Below are positions 52,099-60,792 of a DNA stretch of 64,000 nt, piece by piece. The notes beneath the pieces are model-generated. The model did no database searches and was not told the origin of the DNA. It saw nothing but the letters and a program-made list of their open reading frames with translations. Where the stretch lies: NCBI RefSeq assembly GCF_012971745.1, contig NZ_CP048834.1, positions 6,209,001 through 6,273,000 of the forward strand, given 5' to 3'. Every line of letters begins with the position of its first letter. The stretch's first letter is position 1. The DNA comes from Starkeya sp. ORNL1. Its GTDB lineage: Bacteria; Pseudomonadota; Alphaproteobacteria; Rhizobiales; Xanthobacteraceae. Position numbers and translations under genes: made by a program.

Positions 52099-54171
52099 AT
52101 GGAGACTCCCCAATCAGCATCCACTGCCGGAGACCGTCCGGTGCGGGCCAGAGCCGGGGCCGGCGGCACACGCGCCATCGCGCTCGTCGGCCCGTTCCAG
52201 AGTGGCAAGAGCACGCTTCTAGAAGAAATATTGGCCCGCACCGGCGCCATTCCCCGTGCCGGATCTGTAGATGCCGGCACCAGCGTCGCGGACGGTTCCG
52301 CGGAGGCCCGTGCCCATCGCATGAGCTGCGAGCTCACGGTGGCCACCACGCGCTATCTCGACGAAGAATACAGCTTCATCGACTGCCCCGGCTCGATCGA
52401 GTTCCTGCAGGAAATGCGCGGGGCGCTGCCGGCGGTCGACGCTGCCGTGGTGGTGTGCGAGGCCGATGAGCGCAAGCTGCCGCAGCTCCAGCTGATCTTG
52501 CGCGAGCTGGAAGAGGCGAAGCTGCCTCATCTGATCTTCCTCAACAAGATCGACAAGGCTGACAAGCGCCTGCTCGAAGCCTTGAGCATATTGCAGCCGG
52601 CCTCCAGCGTGCCGTTGCTGATGCGGCAGATTCCGATCTGGAAGGACGGCATCGTGGTCGGCTTCGTCGACCTCGCGCTGGAGCGTGCCTTCGTCTATCG
52701 CGAGCACGCGCCCTCCGAAGTGGTGCCGCTCGACGGCGACGAGCGCCTGCGCGAGCGCGATGCGCGCTTCTCCATGCTGGAGACGCTCGCCGACCATGAC
52801 GACGCGCTGATGGAAGAGCTGCTCGAGGAGATCGAGCCGCCGCGCGACCGGGTGTTCGACGATCTCGCGAAGGAATTGTGCGAGGGCAGCGTCTGCCCGG
52901 TGATGATCGGCTCGGCGCTGCGCGGCAATGGCCTGTCGCGGCTCTTGAAGGCGCTGCGCCACGAGATTCCAGGCATCGCTGCCACCCGCGCCCGGCTCGG
53001 CATCAGTGCGGATGCCCCCAGTGCCTATGTGGTGAAGACCGTGCATGGCGGCCATGGCGGCAAGCTCTCCATTGCCCGGGTGCTCGCCGGCGAGATTGCC
53101 GAGGGCGCGCCGCTGGTGGGCGAGCTTGGCATCGCCGACCGGGTTTCGGGCGTGCTCGCGCTGTCCGGCAACGGGGCGCAGAAGCGCGGGCCGGCCGGCG
53201 CCGGCGAACTGGTCGGGCTCGCCCGGATCGACCACGCCGCGACCGGGGAGGTCATCTCCGCCCGCGGCGGCGCAAGCCGGCCGATCAACCGGCCGGAGCC
53301 GGTGCTGTCGCTCGCCGTGGCGGCGCGTGACCGCAAGGACGAGGTGAAACTCGGCCTCGCCTTGTCGCGACTCGCGGAGGAGGATCCGTCGCTGATGGTG
53401 CGGCAGGACGCAGCGCGCGGCGAGATTCTGCTCGGCGGGCAGGGCGAGATGCATCTGCGCGTCGCGGTGGAGCGGCTGTCCGGCCGCTTCGGCGTGGCAG
53501 TGACGACGCGGGCGCCGCGCATCGGCTATCGCGAAGCCATCAAGCGCGGCACCACGCAGCGCGGGCGGCACAAGAAGCAGTCCGGCGGACACGGCCAGTT
53601 CGGTGATGTGCTGATCGATGTCAAGCCGCTGGAGCGCGGCGAGGGCTTCCGCTTCACCGATGCCGTCACCGGCGGTGCCGTGCCCCGGCAATACATCTCC
53701 TCGGTGGAGGAGGGGGTGAAGGAAGCGCTGCAGCGCGGCCCGCTCGGCTTCCCGGTGGTCGACATCCATGTGACGCTGACGGACGGCTCCTACCACACGG
53801 TGGACTCGTCCGATCAGGCGTTCCGTGCTGCCGCGCGTATCGCGATTGCCGAGGCGTTGCCGAACTGCGTACCGGTGCTGCTGGAGCCGATCCACGAGCT
53901 CACCGTGGCGGTACCCGGCGAGGCGACGGCCAAGGTGAACGCCATCCTGTCAGCGCGCCGCGCCCAGATCCTCGGCTTCGAGCCGCGCCCCGGCTGGGGC
54001 GGCTGGGACATGGTGCGGGCGCTGGTGCCGGAGGCGGAGATTGGCGATCTCATCGTCGAATTGCGCTCGGCGAGCGCCGGCGCCGGCTACTTCACCAGCC
54101 GCTTCGACCATATGGCCGAACTGGCCGGGCGGCAGGCGGAAGCCGTCGTGGCGGCGGCGAAGGCGGCGTGA
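52099..54171 (+). CDS. Elongation factor G-like GTPase (EF-G2/FusA2 type)
   Basis: A 690-residue five-domain translational GTPase. G1 is LVGPFQSGKSTLL, G3 is IDCPGSIEFL and G4 is FLNKIDKADK. Domain II, III, IV (HKKQSGGHGQFGDVLIDVKP) and V (LLEPIHELTVAVPGEATAKV) follow in canonical EF-G order. Two features separate it from true FusA: the G3 catalytic His (DTPGH) is Ser here, and the usual RGITI switch I is replaced by RAHRMSCELTV. It belongs with the second EF-G-like proteins of many bacteria, whose ribosomal role is unclear. AGGAGG precedes the ATG at 52099. A strong terminator follows. Confidence 0.87.
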   Translation: METPQSASTAGDRPVRARAGAGGTRAIALVGPFQSGKSTLLEEILARTGAIPRAGSVDAGTSVADGSAEARAHRMSCELTVATTRYLDEEYSFIDCPGSIEFLQEMRGALPAVDAAVVVCEADERKLPQLQLILRELEEAKLPHLIFLNKIDKADKRLLEALSILQPASSVPLLMRQIPIWKDGIVVGFVDLALERAFVYREHAPSEVVPLDGDERLRERDARFSMLETLADHDDALMEELLEEIEPPRDRVFDDLAKELCEGSVCPVMIGSALRGNGLSRLLKALRHEIPGIAATRARLGISADAPSAYVVKTVHGGHGGKLSIARVLAGEIAEGAPLVGELGIADRVSGVLALSGNGAQKRGPAGAGELVGLARIDHAATGEVISARGGASRPINRPEPVLSLAVAARDRKDEVKLGLALSRLAEEDPSLMVRQDAARGEILLGGQGEMHLRVAVERLSGRFGVAVTTRAPRIGYREAIKRGTTQRGRHKKQSGGHGQFGDVLIDVKPLERGEGFRFTDAVTGGAVPRQYISSVEEGVKEALQRGPLGFPVVDIHVTLTDGSYHTVDSSDQAFRAAARIAIAEALPNCVPVLLEPIHELTVAVPGEATAKVNAILSARRAQILGFEPRPGWGGWDMVRALVPEAEIGDLIVELRSASAGAGYFTSRFDHMAELAGRQAEAVVAAAKAA

Positions 54172-54188
54172 CGGCATGATGAATCTGT

Positions 54189-54221
54189 GGGGCCGGTCCC
54201 CGGGGGGCCGGCCCTCTTTTT
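54189..54221 (+). terminator. Terminator after the EF-G-like gene
   Basis: GGGCCGG (54190-54196) pairs with CCGGCCC (54208-54214), followed directly by TCTTTTT. Confidence 0.88.
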
Positions 54222-54312
54222 CTGGCAGCGCACGGCGAGTTGATGTGGCCGGTGTAACTTTCCACGCAGTCAGTCCGTATTGTCCGCATCGACCCATTCG
54301 ATGGAGACATCC

Positions 54313-55296
54313 ATGCTGATCCGCCGCCGCCCCTCATGGGAATTGCCGGAGAGCGCCGCCACGCCGGAGCATCTGTTCTTCTCGCGGCGCGCGCTGCTCG
54401 GTGCCGGCGCGGGGCTGGCCGCCTTTGCCGCGCTGCCGGCTACCGCCCAGGCGCAGGCGGTGGGGGACCCGTCCGGCGATCCGACCAAGGATCTCTATCC
54501 CGCCAAGAAGAATCCGGCCTACACGGTCTCGACGCCGGTGACGCCCGAGGACATCTCGGCGAACTACAATAATTTCTACGAGTTCGGCTCCGACCAGATG
54601 AATTATTCGGTGGCGCGCATCGCCGCGAAGATGCCGCGCCGGCCCTGGACGGTGAAGATCGACGGCCTCGTGGAGCAGGAGCGCGAAGTCGGCATCGACG
54701 ACCTGATCCGTGCCATGACGCTGGAGGAGCGGCTCTACCGCCACCGCTGCGTCGAGGCGTGGTCGATGGTAGTGCCATGGACCGGCTTCCCGATGAAGGA
54801 TCTGGTCGCCTATGCCAAGCCGCTCTCCGGCGCGAAATATGTGCGCATGGAAACCTTCCTGAACCCGAAGGTGGCGCCGGGGCAGAACCGCTTCGTCTAT
54901 CCCTGGCCCTATGTCGATGGCCTGACCATGGCCGAGGCAACCAATGAGCTCGCCTTCATGGTCACCGGCATCTATGGCAAGCCTGCCCCCAACCAGTATG
55001 GCGCGCCGTTGCGCCTCACCGTGCCGTGGAAGTACGGCTTCAAGTCGGTGAAATCGATCGTGCGCATCTCCTTCGTCGCTGAGCGGCCGGTCGGGCTGTG
55101 GGAGAAGGTGCAGGGCCGCGAATATGGCTTCTGGGCAAATGTGAACCCGGAGGTTGCGCATCCGCGCTGGAGCCAGGCCAGCGAGCGCGACATCGGCACC
55201 GGCGAGCGGCGCCCGACCTTGCTCTATAATGGCTATGCCGAGCAGGTGGCTCCGATCTATGCCGGCCTCGACAAGACCGAGAAGCTCTTCATGTGA
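54313..55296 (+). CDS. msrP: Protein-methionine-sulfoxide reductase catalytic subunit MsrP (YedY)
   Basis: A 327-residue periplasmic molybdenum enzyme. The twin-arginine signal SRRALLGAGAGLAAFAALPA exports it folded. The sulfite-oxidase-like fold shows NNFYEFGSDQMN, YRHRCVEAWSMVVPWTGFPM with the Mo-ligand Cys146, MGIYGKPAPNQYGAPLRL-type heme-free core and VPWKYGFKSVKSIVRI. It repairs oxidised methionines in periplasmic proteins. The heme membrane partner MsrQ, normally coded next to it, is absent here and must be elsewhere or lost. The start at 54313 has GGAG upstream; 54301 is possible. Confidence 0.92.
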   Translation: MLIRRRPSWELPESAATPEHLFFSRRALLGAGAGLAAFAALPATAQAQAVGDPSGDPTKDLYPAKKNPAYTVSTPVTPEDISANYNNFYEFGSDQMNYSVARIAAKMPRRPWTVKIDGLVEQEREVGIDDLIRAMTLEERLYRHRCVEAWSMVVPWTGFPMKDLVAYAKPLSGAKYVRMETFLNPKVAPGQNRFVYPWPYVDGLTMAEATNELAFMVTGIYGKPAPNQYGAPLRLTVPWKYGFKSVKSIVRISFVAERPVGLWEKVQGREYGFWANVNPEVAHPRWSQASERDIGTGERRPTLLYNGYAEQVAPIYAGLDKTEKLFM

Positions 55297-55464
55297 CTGC
55301 GCGATGACCTTCGCAGGTGCAATATAGTCGAGTGAAAGCGCCCGGCCGGCCGCTTTTCGACTGGATTTCTCTTGCGAAGCGCCCTCCCTGATACCATTTC
55401 GCCATGAGAGTGCCGGACTATCCGTGGGCTCGTTCAATTCAAGCCCGGAAGGAGAGCCCGCCTC

Positions 55465-57108
55465 ATGCCGCATCATGTGCCGTTGATCGCCACCATCTGC
55501 GTCGGCTTCCTGCTGGCGGCGATTTTCGGATATTTTGCGACCAGGCTCCGGCTCTCGCCCATTGTCGGCTATCTCGTCGCCGGCTTCGCCGTCAGCCCCT
55601 ATACGCCGGGCTTCGTCGCGGACTCCTCGCTCGCCTCGCAGCTCGCCGAACTCGGCGTCATCCTCCTGATGTTCGGCGTCGGCCTGCACTTCACCCCGCG
55701 CGACCTGATGCGGGTGTGGAACGTCGCGGTGCCGGGCGCCATCGGGCAGATCGCGGTCGCCTCGCTGTTCGGCCTCGGGCTTGCGCTGTGGTGGGGCTGG
55801 AGCATTGCCGGCGGCCTCGTCTTCGGCCTATCGCTCTCGGTCGCCTCCACCGTGGTGCTGCTGCGCGCGCTGGAGGACCGGCGCGAGCTGGAGACCGAGA
55901 ATGGCCGCGTTGCCGTCGGCTGGCTGATCGTCGAAGACCTCGCCATGGTGCTGGTGCTGGTGCTGCTGCCGCTGCTCGGCAGCATCGCGAAAGGCGAGGG
56001 GACCAGCCTCGCCGACCTTGCCGCCTCCATCGCCACCACGCTCGGTGCGGTGGCGCTGTTCGTCGGACTGATGCTGGTGTTCGGCCGGCGCTCGGTGCCG
56101 TGGCTGCTGGCGCAAATGGCGCGCACCAATTCGCGCGAGCTGTTCACGCTGGCGGTGCTCGCCATCGCGCTGGGCATCGCCTATGGCTCGGCGGTGCTGT
56201 TCGGCGTGTCGTTCGCGCTCGGCGCCTTCTTCGCCGGGCTGGTGCTTGCCGAATCCGATCTCTCGCACCGCGCCGCCGAAGGTTCGCTGCCGCTGCGGGA
56301 CGCCTTCGCGGTGCTGTTCTTTGTCTCGGTCGGCATGCTGTTCGATCCGTCGATCCTGCTGCGGCGGCCGCTCGACGTGCTGGCGGTGCTGGCGGTCATC
56401 CTGTTCATCAAGTCGATGGCCGCGGTCATCATCGTGCGGGCGCTCGGGCGCGGCGCGGGCATGGCCGGCATGGTGGCGGCGAGCCTGGCGCAGATCGGCG
56501 AATTCTCCTTCATCCTGATCGGCCTCGGCGTCGAGCAGGGGTTCGTGCCGGAGGATGCGCGCGGGCTGGTGGTGGCCGGCGCGCTGCTGTCCATCGCGCT
56601 CAATCCGTTCATGTTCCTGCTCTCCGACCGGCTGCGCAGAAGCCGTGAGGAGCCGGATCAGGAGGATGCCGGCGTTCCGGTCGGTCCGCACCGGCCGCAT
56701 GGCGACGGGCCGGTGATCCTGGTCGGGCTCGGTCGCGTCGGCATGGTGGTGGCGGGTCAGCTTCGGCAGGCCAAGATGCCGGTGGTCGGCGTCGACCAGG
56801 ACCGGCTCAAGATCGAGGCCTGGCGCAAGGCCGGGGGCAAGGGCGTGACGGCCAGCGGACCGCTGGACGAGATGCTGCAGGATGCCGGCGTCGACATTGC
56901 GCGGGTGCTGGTGGTGACGGTGCCGGACGAACTCCAGGGCGGGGCCATCGTCGAGGCGGCACGGCGGCGCCGCAAGGACCTCTTCATCGTCGCCCGCGGG
57001 CATAGCGAGGATGGCGTGGAGCACCTGCGCGCCCAGGGCGCCGATCTCGTTGTCTATGCCGAGCGCGAGGTTGCCAACCGTATGGTCGAGAACATTCTCG
57101 CCGGCTGA
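55465..57108 (+). CDS. Kef/YbaL-type cation:proton antiporter with TrkA-N domain
   Basis: A 547-residue CPA2 antiporter. About 12 helices occupy residues 1-385, with LRLSPIVGYLVAGFAVSPYT, LGVILLMFGVGLHFTPRDLM and SVASTVVLLRALEDRRELET. A Rossmann RCK/TrkA-N domain follows (VILVGLGRVGMVVAGQLRQA; GxGxxG at about 418). It resembles YbaL/RosB-type potassium efflux systems. The linker and last part are shorter than KefB/KefC and there is no KefF/G partner gene. It is single and ends just before the putative small RNA on the other strand. Confidence 0.87.
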   Translation: MPHHVPLIATICVGFLLAAIFGYFATRLRLSPIVGYLVAGFAVSPYTPGFVADSSLASQLAELGVILLMFGVGLHFTPRDLMRVWNVAVPGAIGQIAVASLFGLGLALWWGWSIAGGLVFGLSLSVASTVVLLRALEDRRELETENGRVAVGWLIVEDLAMVLVLVLLPLLGSIAKGEGTSLADLAASIATTLGAVALFVGLMLVFGRRSVPWLLAQMARTNSRELFTLAVLAIALGIAYGSAVLFGVSFALGAFFAGLVLAESDLSHRAAEGSLPLRDAFAVLFFVSVGMLFDPSILLRRPLDVLAVLAVILFIKSMAAVIIVRALGRGAGMAGMVAASLAQIGEFSFILIGLGVEQGFVPEDARGLVVAGALLSIALNPFMFLLSDRLRRSREEPDQEDAGVPVGPHRPHGDGPVILVGLGRVGMVVAGQLRQAKMPVVGVDQDRLKIEAWRKAGGKGVTASGPLDEMLQDAGVDIARVLVVTVPDELQGGAIVEAARRRRKDLFIVARGHSEDGVEHLRAQGADLVVYAEREVANRMVENILAG

Positions 57109-57135
57109 TCTTTCGCAGCTGATGTGCGCCGCACA

Positions 57136-57236
57136 AAAGAAAAAGCCGGGCTCTTGGAAGAGCCCGGCAAGTCTCGCCGCCTGAGCGGCGAACCTTCCAG
57201 AGGGGAACAGCCAACGCACAAGGTGCGCGGCTCCCC
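57136..57236 (-). ncRNA. Candidate small RNA with three hairpins and a terminator
   Basis: Minus strand. A likely promoter (TTGCAA at 57268-57263, 17-base spacer, CATATC at 57245-57240) leads into a run of about 100 bases. It begins with a hairpin closed by GGGGGAGCC / GGCTGTTCCCC around GCGCACCTTGTGCG, then a GCCGC-TCAG-GCGGC hairpin, and ends with GCCGGGCTCTT-CC-AAGAGCCCGGC followed by TTTTTCTTTTG, a perfect Rho-independent terminator. No ORF uses this terminator. The sequence was not matched to a named Rhizobiales family. Confidence 0.6.
57141..57174 (-). terminator. Terminator of the candidate small RNA
   Basis: GCCGGGCTCTT (57168-57158 read on minus) pairs with AAGAGCCCGGC over a 2-base loop; TTTTTCTTTT follows on the minus strand. 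Confidence 0.85.
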
Positions 57237-57239
57237 CCT

Positions 57240-57268
57240 GATATGCTCACCAATCAGGCTTATTGCAA
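57240..57268 (-). promoter_or_regulatory. Sigma-70-like promoter of the candidate small RNA
   Basis: On the minus strand, TTGCAA and CATATC are separated by exactly 17 bases and lie about 7 bases before the first hairpin. Confidence 0.5.
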
Positions 57269-57449
57269 TGCAGAATGCCCGCATAGCAGGCATGCGTCAG
57301 GCGGGATGGTTCGATATCTGCGGCAATTTGCCCAGAAATACATCAGAATGACATGTTGCCTCCCGGCTTGCTGGGGGAGGGTGTGACATGGTCTGCGTTG
57401 CGCTAAATTCCGCCGGCGCAGCCCGCAGAGGCTGAGATGGAGGCCGGCC

Positions 57450-57977
57450 ATGACGACCCTTTATCGGGCTTTCCTGCTCGCGACGCTTGCCACCGTTCAA
57501 GTCTTGGCAGGGGCACCTGTACAGGCGGCCTCGCCGCTGATCGTGGCGGTGCCGGATATCGGCTTTTCGGATTCCTCCGGCGAAGCAAAGAATCAGGACG
57601 CCGATCATCGGCAGCGGCTCCATGCGCTGGCCGACGGGCTCAGGGCCGACATCGCCAAAGACGGGCAGGTCGCCAGCCTGGCGCTGAGCTGCGGCACAAT
57701 GCCATGCCGGCTCGATGGCGGCGAAGTGGGGCGGCTCAGGTCGCAGGCGCACGATGCCGGCGCTGCGTTCATCGTGCTGTGCGGCGTGCACAAGATGAGC
57801 ACGCTGGTGATGGCGATGAAGGTCGACGTGTTCGAGGTCGACAGCGGCCGGCTCGTCACCTCGAAGCTGCTCAGCTTCCGCGGCGACAATGACGAGGGCT
57901 GGCGGCGCGCCGGGGTGTTCGTGGCGCAGGAGGTCGCGGATGCGATCGCAAAGCCGAGTGGTGCGGCGCCGCGGTAG
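57450..57977 (+). CDS. DUF2380 secreted protein
   Basis: A 175-residue protein with a signal peptide (AFLLATLATVQVLAGAPVQA) and the DUF2380 arrangement: LIVAVPDIGFSDSSGEAKNQ, HRQRLHALADGLRADIAKDG, CxxxPC (SCGTMPCRLD) and AAFIVLCGVHKMSTLVMAMK followed by VFEVDSGRLV. This resembles periplasmic proteins near thioredoxin or response-system genes in Rhizobiales. Function is unknown. Four Cys in the mature part could form disulfides. Confidence 0.8.
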   Translation: MTTLYRAFLLATLATVQVLAGAPVQAASPLIVAVPDIGFSDSSGEAKNQDADHRQRLHALADGLRADIAKDGQVASLALSCGTMPCRLDGGEVGRLRSQAHDAGAAFIVLCGVHKMSTLVMAMKVDVFEVDSGRLVTSKLLSFRGDNDEGWRRAGVFVAQEVADAIAKPSGAAPR

Positions 57978-58009
57978 CGGCTTCCAGACTTGGCGTCATC
58001 CCGGCCGCA

Positions 58010-58092
58010 GGCGAAGCCGGAGAGCCGGGATCGCAAGAAAGCGAAGAGCGTTTGCGCGATCCCGGATCAGCCTTCGGCCGTCCGGGATAACG
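58010..58092. repeat. Interspersed intergenic hairpin repeat, copy 2
   Basis: CCGGGATCGC...GCGATCCCGG arms followed by GGCCGTCCGGGATAACG. Related to 48370-48446; the spacer between the arms differs. Confidence 0.65.
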
Positions 58093-58115
58093 TCCCGAGC
58101 TAAGGGAGAAGGGGC

Positions 58116-59039
58116 TCAGAAGCTCCAGCGTTGCGCCTTCGCCACCAGGAAGTCGCGGAATACCTGGATGCGCGCCACCGAGCGCATTTCCTGCGGATAG
58201 ACGAAATAGGCGTCGAGCGTCGGGGTGGGGCGCTCGGCGAACAGTTGTACCAGCGTTGCCGAATCCTCGAGCAGGTAGTCGGGAACGATGCCGATGCCGA
58301 CGCCGCGCTCCACCGCGCGCTTGAGGCCCAGCACGTTGTTGACCGAGAGCGCCGGTACGCGGCCGTCCTTGCCGTCTTCGATCCCGGCCCGCTCCAGCCA
58401 GTTCAGCGCCTGGAAATAGGACGGGATCGGCCCGCCGAGCAGGATGATGCGGTGCTTGTCGAGTTCCTCCAGCGTGCGCGGATGGCCGTTGCGCTTGAGG
58501 TACTCCGCCGAGGCGAAGGCGTGGAAATGCACGGTGAACAGCTTCCGCTGGATCAGGTCCGGCTGCACCGGCTGGCGCAGGCGGATGGCGACGTCGGCCT
58601 CGCGCATGGCGAGGTCGAGCTCCTCGTCGGTGAGGATCAGCGTGATGCGGATGTCCGGATAGAGCTCCAGGAACTCGCCGATGCGCGCGGTGAGCCAGTG
58701 CGTGCCGAGGCCCATGGTGGTGGTGACGCGCAGTTCGCCGTTCGGCTTCTCGCGGCTGTCGGTGAGCTTGGCGCGCGCCGCCTCCAGCTTCATGAAGACT
58801 TCGTGCGCGGTCCGGTACAGCAGGTCGCCCTGCTCGGTGAGGATCAGCCCGCGGGCATGACGATGGAACAGCGGGATGTTGAGTTCCTGTTCCAGCGCCG
58901 AGACCTGCCGGCTCACAGCCGACTGCGACAGCCCCAGCGCCTCGCCGGCATGGGTGAACGACCCTGCCTCGGCAGCGACGTGGAAGACCTTCAGCTTGTC
59001 CCAGTCCATGTCACGTGCCCGCGGCTTTGCCCCCTCCAT
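58116..59039 (-). CDS. lsrB: LysR-type regulator LsrB/VtlR
   Basis: A 307-residue LysR protein. The N-terminal winged HTH is WDKLKVFHVAAEAGSFTHAG followed by SQSAVSRQVSALEQELNIPL, and residues 90-300 form the effector domain (RVTTTMGLGTHWLTARIGEF, EADVAIRLRQPVQPDLI). In Rhizobiales the LsrB (Sinorhizobium/Agrobacterium) and VtlR (Brucella) regulator lies directly after trxB, as here, and controls small RNAs and envelope/oxidative-stress genes. The start at 59039 lies 8 bases after the trxB stop with GAGGCGG upstream; 59009 is an alternative. The specific name rests on that gene order and sequence character. Confidence 0.82.
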   Translation of the reverse strand: MEGAKPRARDMDWDKLKVFHVAAEAGSFTHAGEALGLSQSAVSRQVSALEQELNIPLFHRHARGLILTEQGDLLYRTAHEVFMKLEAARAKLTDSREKPNGELRVTTTMGLGTHWLTARIGEFLELYPDIRITLILTDEELDLAMREADVAIRLRQPVQPDLIQRKLFTVHFHAFASAEYLKRNGHPRTLEELDKHRIILLGGPIPSYFQALNWLERAGIEDGKDGRVPALSVNNVLGLKRAVERGVGIGIVPDYLLEDSATLVQLFAERPTPTLDAYFVYPQEMRSVARIQVFRDFLVAKAQRWSF

Positions 59040-59047
59040 GACCGCCT

Positions 59048-60028
59048 CTACTCCGCTGCCGCAGCGAGCGGATGTCGGGCAGCGAGGAAGCGCTCGGCCT
59101 CCAGCGCCGCCATGCAACCCATGCCGGCGGCGGTCACCGCCTGGCGGAAGATATCGTCGGCGACGTCGCCGGCGGCGAACACGCCTTCCACCGAGGTGGC
59201 AGTGCTATCCGGCGCCGTCCATACATAGCCGCTCGGCTTCAGGCGAAGCTGGCCATTGACCAGTTCAGTCGCCGGGGCATGGCCGATGGCGATGAAGACG
59301 CCGTCCGCCGGGCGCGCCGTGAAGGATCCGTCGACGGTGTCCTTCAGCACGACGCCGGTGACCTTGGGCGGATCGTCCTGGCCCTTCACCTCATGGAGGG
59401 CGGCGTTCCACACCACCTCCACCTTGGGATTGGCGAACAGGCGATCCTGCAAGATGCGCTCGGCGCGGAAATGGTCGCGTCGATGCACGATCGTCACCTT
59501 GGAGGCGAAATTGGTGAGGAACAGCGCTTCCTCGACCGCGGTATTGCCGCCGCCGACCACGATGACTTCCTTCCCGCGATAGAAGAAGCCGTCGCAAGTG
59601 GCGCAGGCCGAGACGCCGAAGCCGCGATATTGCTGCTCCGACGGCAATTCCAGCCAGCGGGCCTGCGCGCCGGTGGCGAGGATCAGCGTATCGGCCAGCC
59701 AGAGGGCGCCGGAATCGGTCTCCAGCCGGAACGGGCGGCGGGACAGGTCGGCCTTGGTCACGATGTCGTTCACGATGCGGGTGCCGACATGCTCGGCCTG
59801 GGCCTGCATCTGTTCCATCAGCCACGGCCCCTGGATCGGGTCGGCGAAGCCGGGATAGTTCTCGACATCGGTGGTGATGGTGAGCTGTCCGCCGGGCTGG
59901 ATGCCCTGGATCAGCACCGGCTCCAGCATGGCGCGGGCGGCGTAGATGGCGGCAGTGTAGCCGGCCGGCCCGGAGCCGATGATGAGCACCTTGACGTGGT
60001 TCGAGGCCGGCGATGCCGTGGCAGACAT
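59048..60028 (-). CDS. trxB: Thioredoxin-disulfide reductase
   Basis: A 326-residue FAD/NADPH enzyme. FAD-binding VKVLIIGSGPAGYTAAIYAA (GxGxxG) is at the N-terminus, the redox pair is Cys142/Cys145 in VSACATCDGFFYRG, NADPH-binding is EVIVVGGGNTAVEEALFLTN with HRRDHFRAE after it, and VEGVFAAGDVADDIFRQAVT closes the FAD site. It reduces thioredoxin in the cytoplasm. It is followed by lsrB on the same strand and is divergent from an Lrp gene. Confidence 0.95.
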   Translation of the reverse strand: MSATASPASNHVKVLIIGSGPAGYTAAIYAARAMLEPVLIQGIQPGGQLTITTDVENYPGFADPIQGPWLMEQMQAQAEHVGTRIVNDIVTKADLSRRPFRLETDSGALWLADTLILATGAQARWLELPSEQQYRGFGVSACATCDGFFYRGKEVIVVGGGNTAVEEALFLTNFASKVTIVHRRDHFRAERILQDRLFANPKVEVVWNAALHEVKGQDDPPKVTGVVLKDTVDGSFTARPADGVFIAIGHAPATELVNGQLRLKPSGYVWTAPDSTATSVEGVFAAGDVADDIFRQAVTAAGMGCMAALEAERFLAARHPLAAAAE

Positions 60029-60278
60029 GGTTCACTCGCGATGGCGCGGCCGCTGCGGCAGCCGGCAAGAAGGTATGAAGCAAATGCAGACGACGAAGAG
60101 GCGGGTGCCCCAAGCCATGCGAAAACGTAGGGACTGCATGTGGCGCCCGCAAGGCGTCGGTGCATCATCTCTTAGTTGTCCATAGGAGTTTGCAGGCCGT
60201 CACGAAATATTATTGCGCCGAGGCCACGCTCCTCTATGGTGCGGCGCATCACGAGGCTTGTCGCTCGAGGAGGTGTGC

Positions 60279-60758
60279 GTGGTTCGCCGGATCGATGGCA
60301 TTGACCAGAATATCCTGCGCGAACTGCAGGAGGACGGCCGCATCACCAATGTCGAGCTGTCGAAGCGGGTCGGCATATCGGCGCCGCCGTGCCTCCGGCG
60401 CGTGCGCTCGCTGGAGGAAGACGGCATTATTCGCGGCTATCGCGCGCTGCTCGACGAGAAGAAGCTCGGCTTCGACCTGATGGCGTTCGCCATGGTGCAT
60501 CTCGTCAGCCAGGCCGAGGCGGATCTTTCCGCCTTTTCCGAGCAGGTGCAGCGCTGGCCGCTGGTGCGCTCCTGCTGGATGCTCTCCGGCGAGGTCGACT
60601 TCCTGCTGCTGTGCGTCGCCCCTGATCTGCGAACCTTCCAGAATTTCGTGCTGGAACTCACCGGCGCGCCCAATGTGCGCAATGTGAAGACCGCGCTGAC
60701 CCTCAAGCAGGCCAAGGACGCGCCGGTGGTGCCGATGGAGGGGGCGCCGCACGGCTGA
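60279..60758 (+). CDS. Lrp/AsnC-family transcriptional regulator
   Basis: A 159-residue regulator. Residues 1-60 carry IDQNILRELQEDGRITNVEL and SKRVGISAPPCLRRVRSLEE, the winged-HTH; the RAM ligand domain runs about 65-145 (FAMVHLVSQAEADLSAFSEQ, LSGEVDFLLLC). The GTG at 60279 is taken as start because AGGAGG lies 6 bases upstream. It is divergent from trxB, as the Lrp gene near trxB-lsrB is in several rhizobia. Its ligand is probably an amino acid, unidentified. Confidence 0.87.
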   Translation: MVRRIDGIDQNILRELQEDGRITNVELSKRVGISAPPCLRRVRSLEEDGIIRGYRALLDEKKLGFDLMAFAMVHLVSQAEADLSAFSEQVQRWPLVRSCWMLSGEVDFLLLCVAPDLRTFQNFVLELTGAPNVRNVKTALTLKQAKDAPVVPMEGAPHG

Positions 60759-60792
60759 GCGGCTTGCCTGGAACCTTGTGCGACATCCGCCC

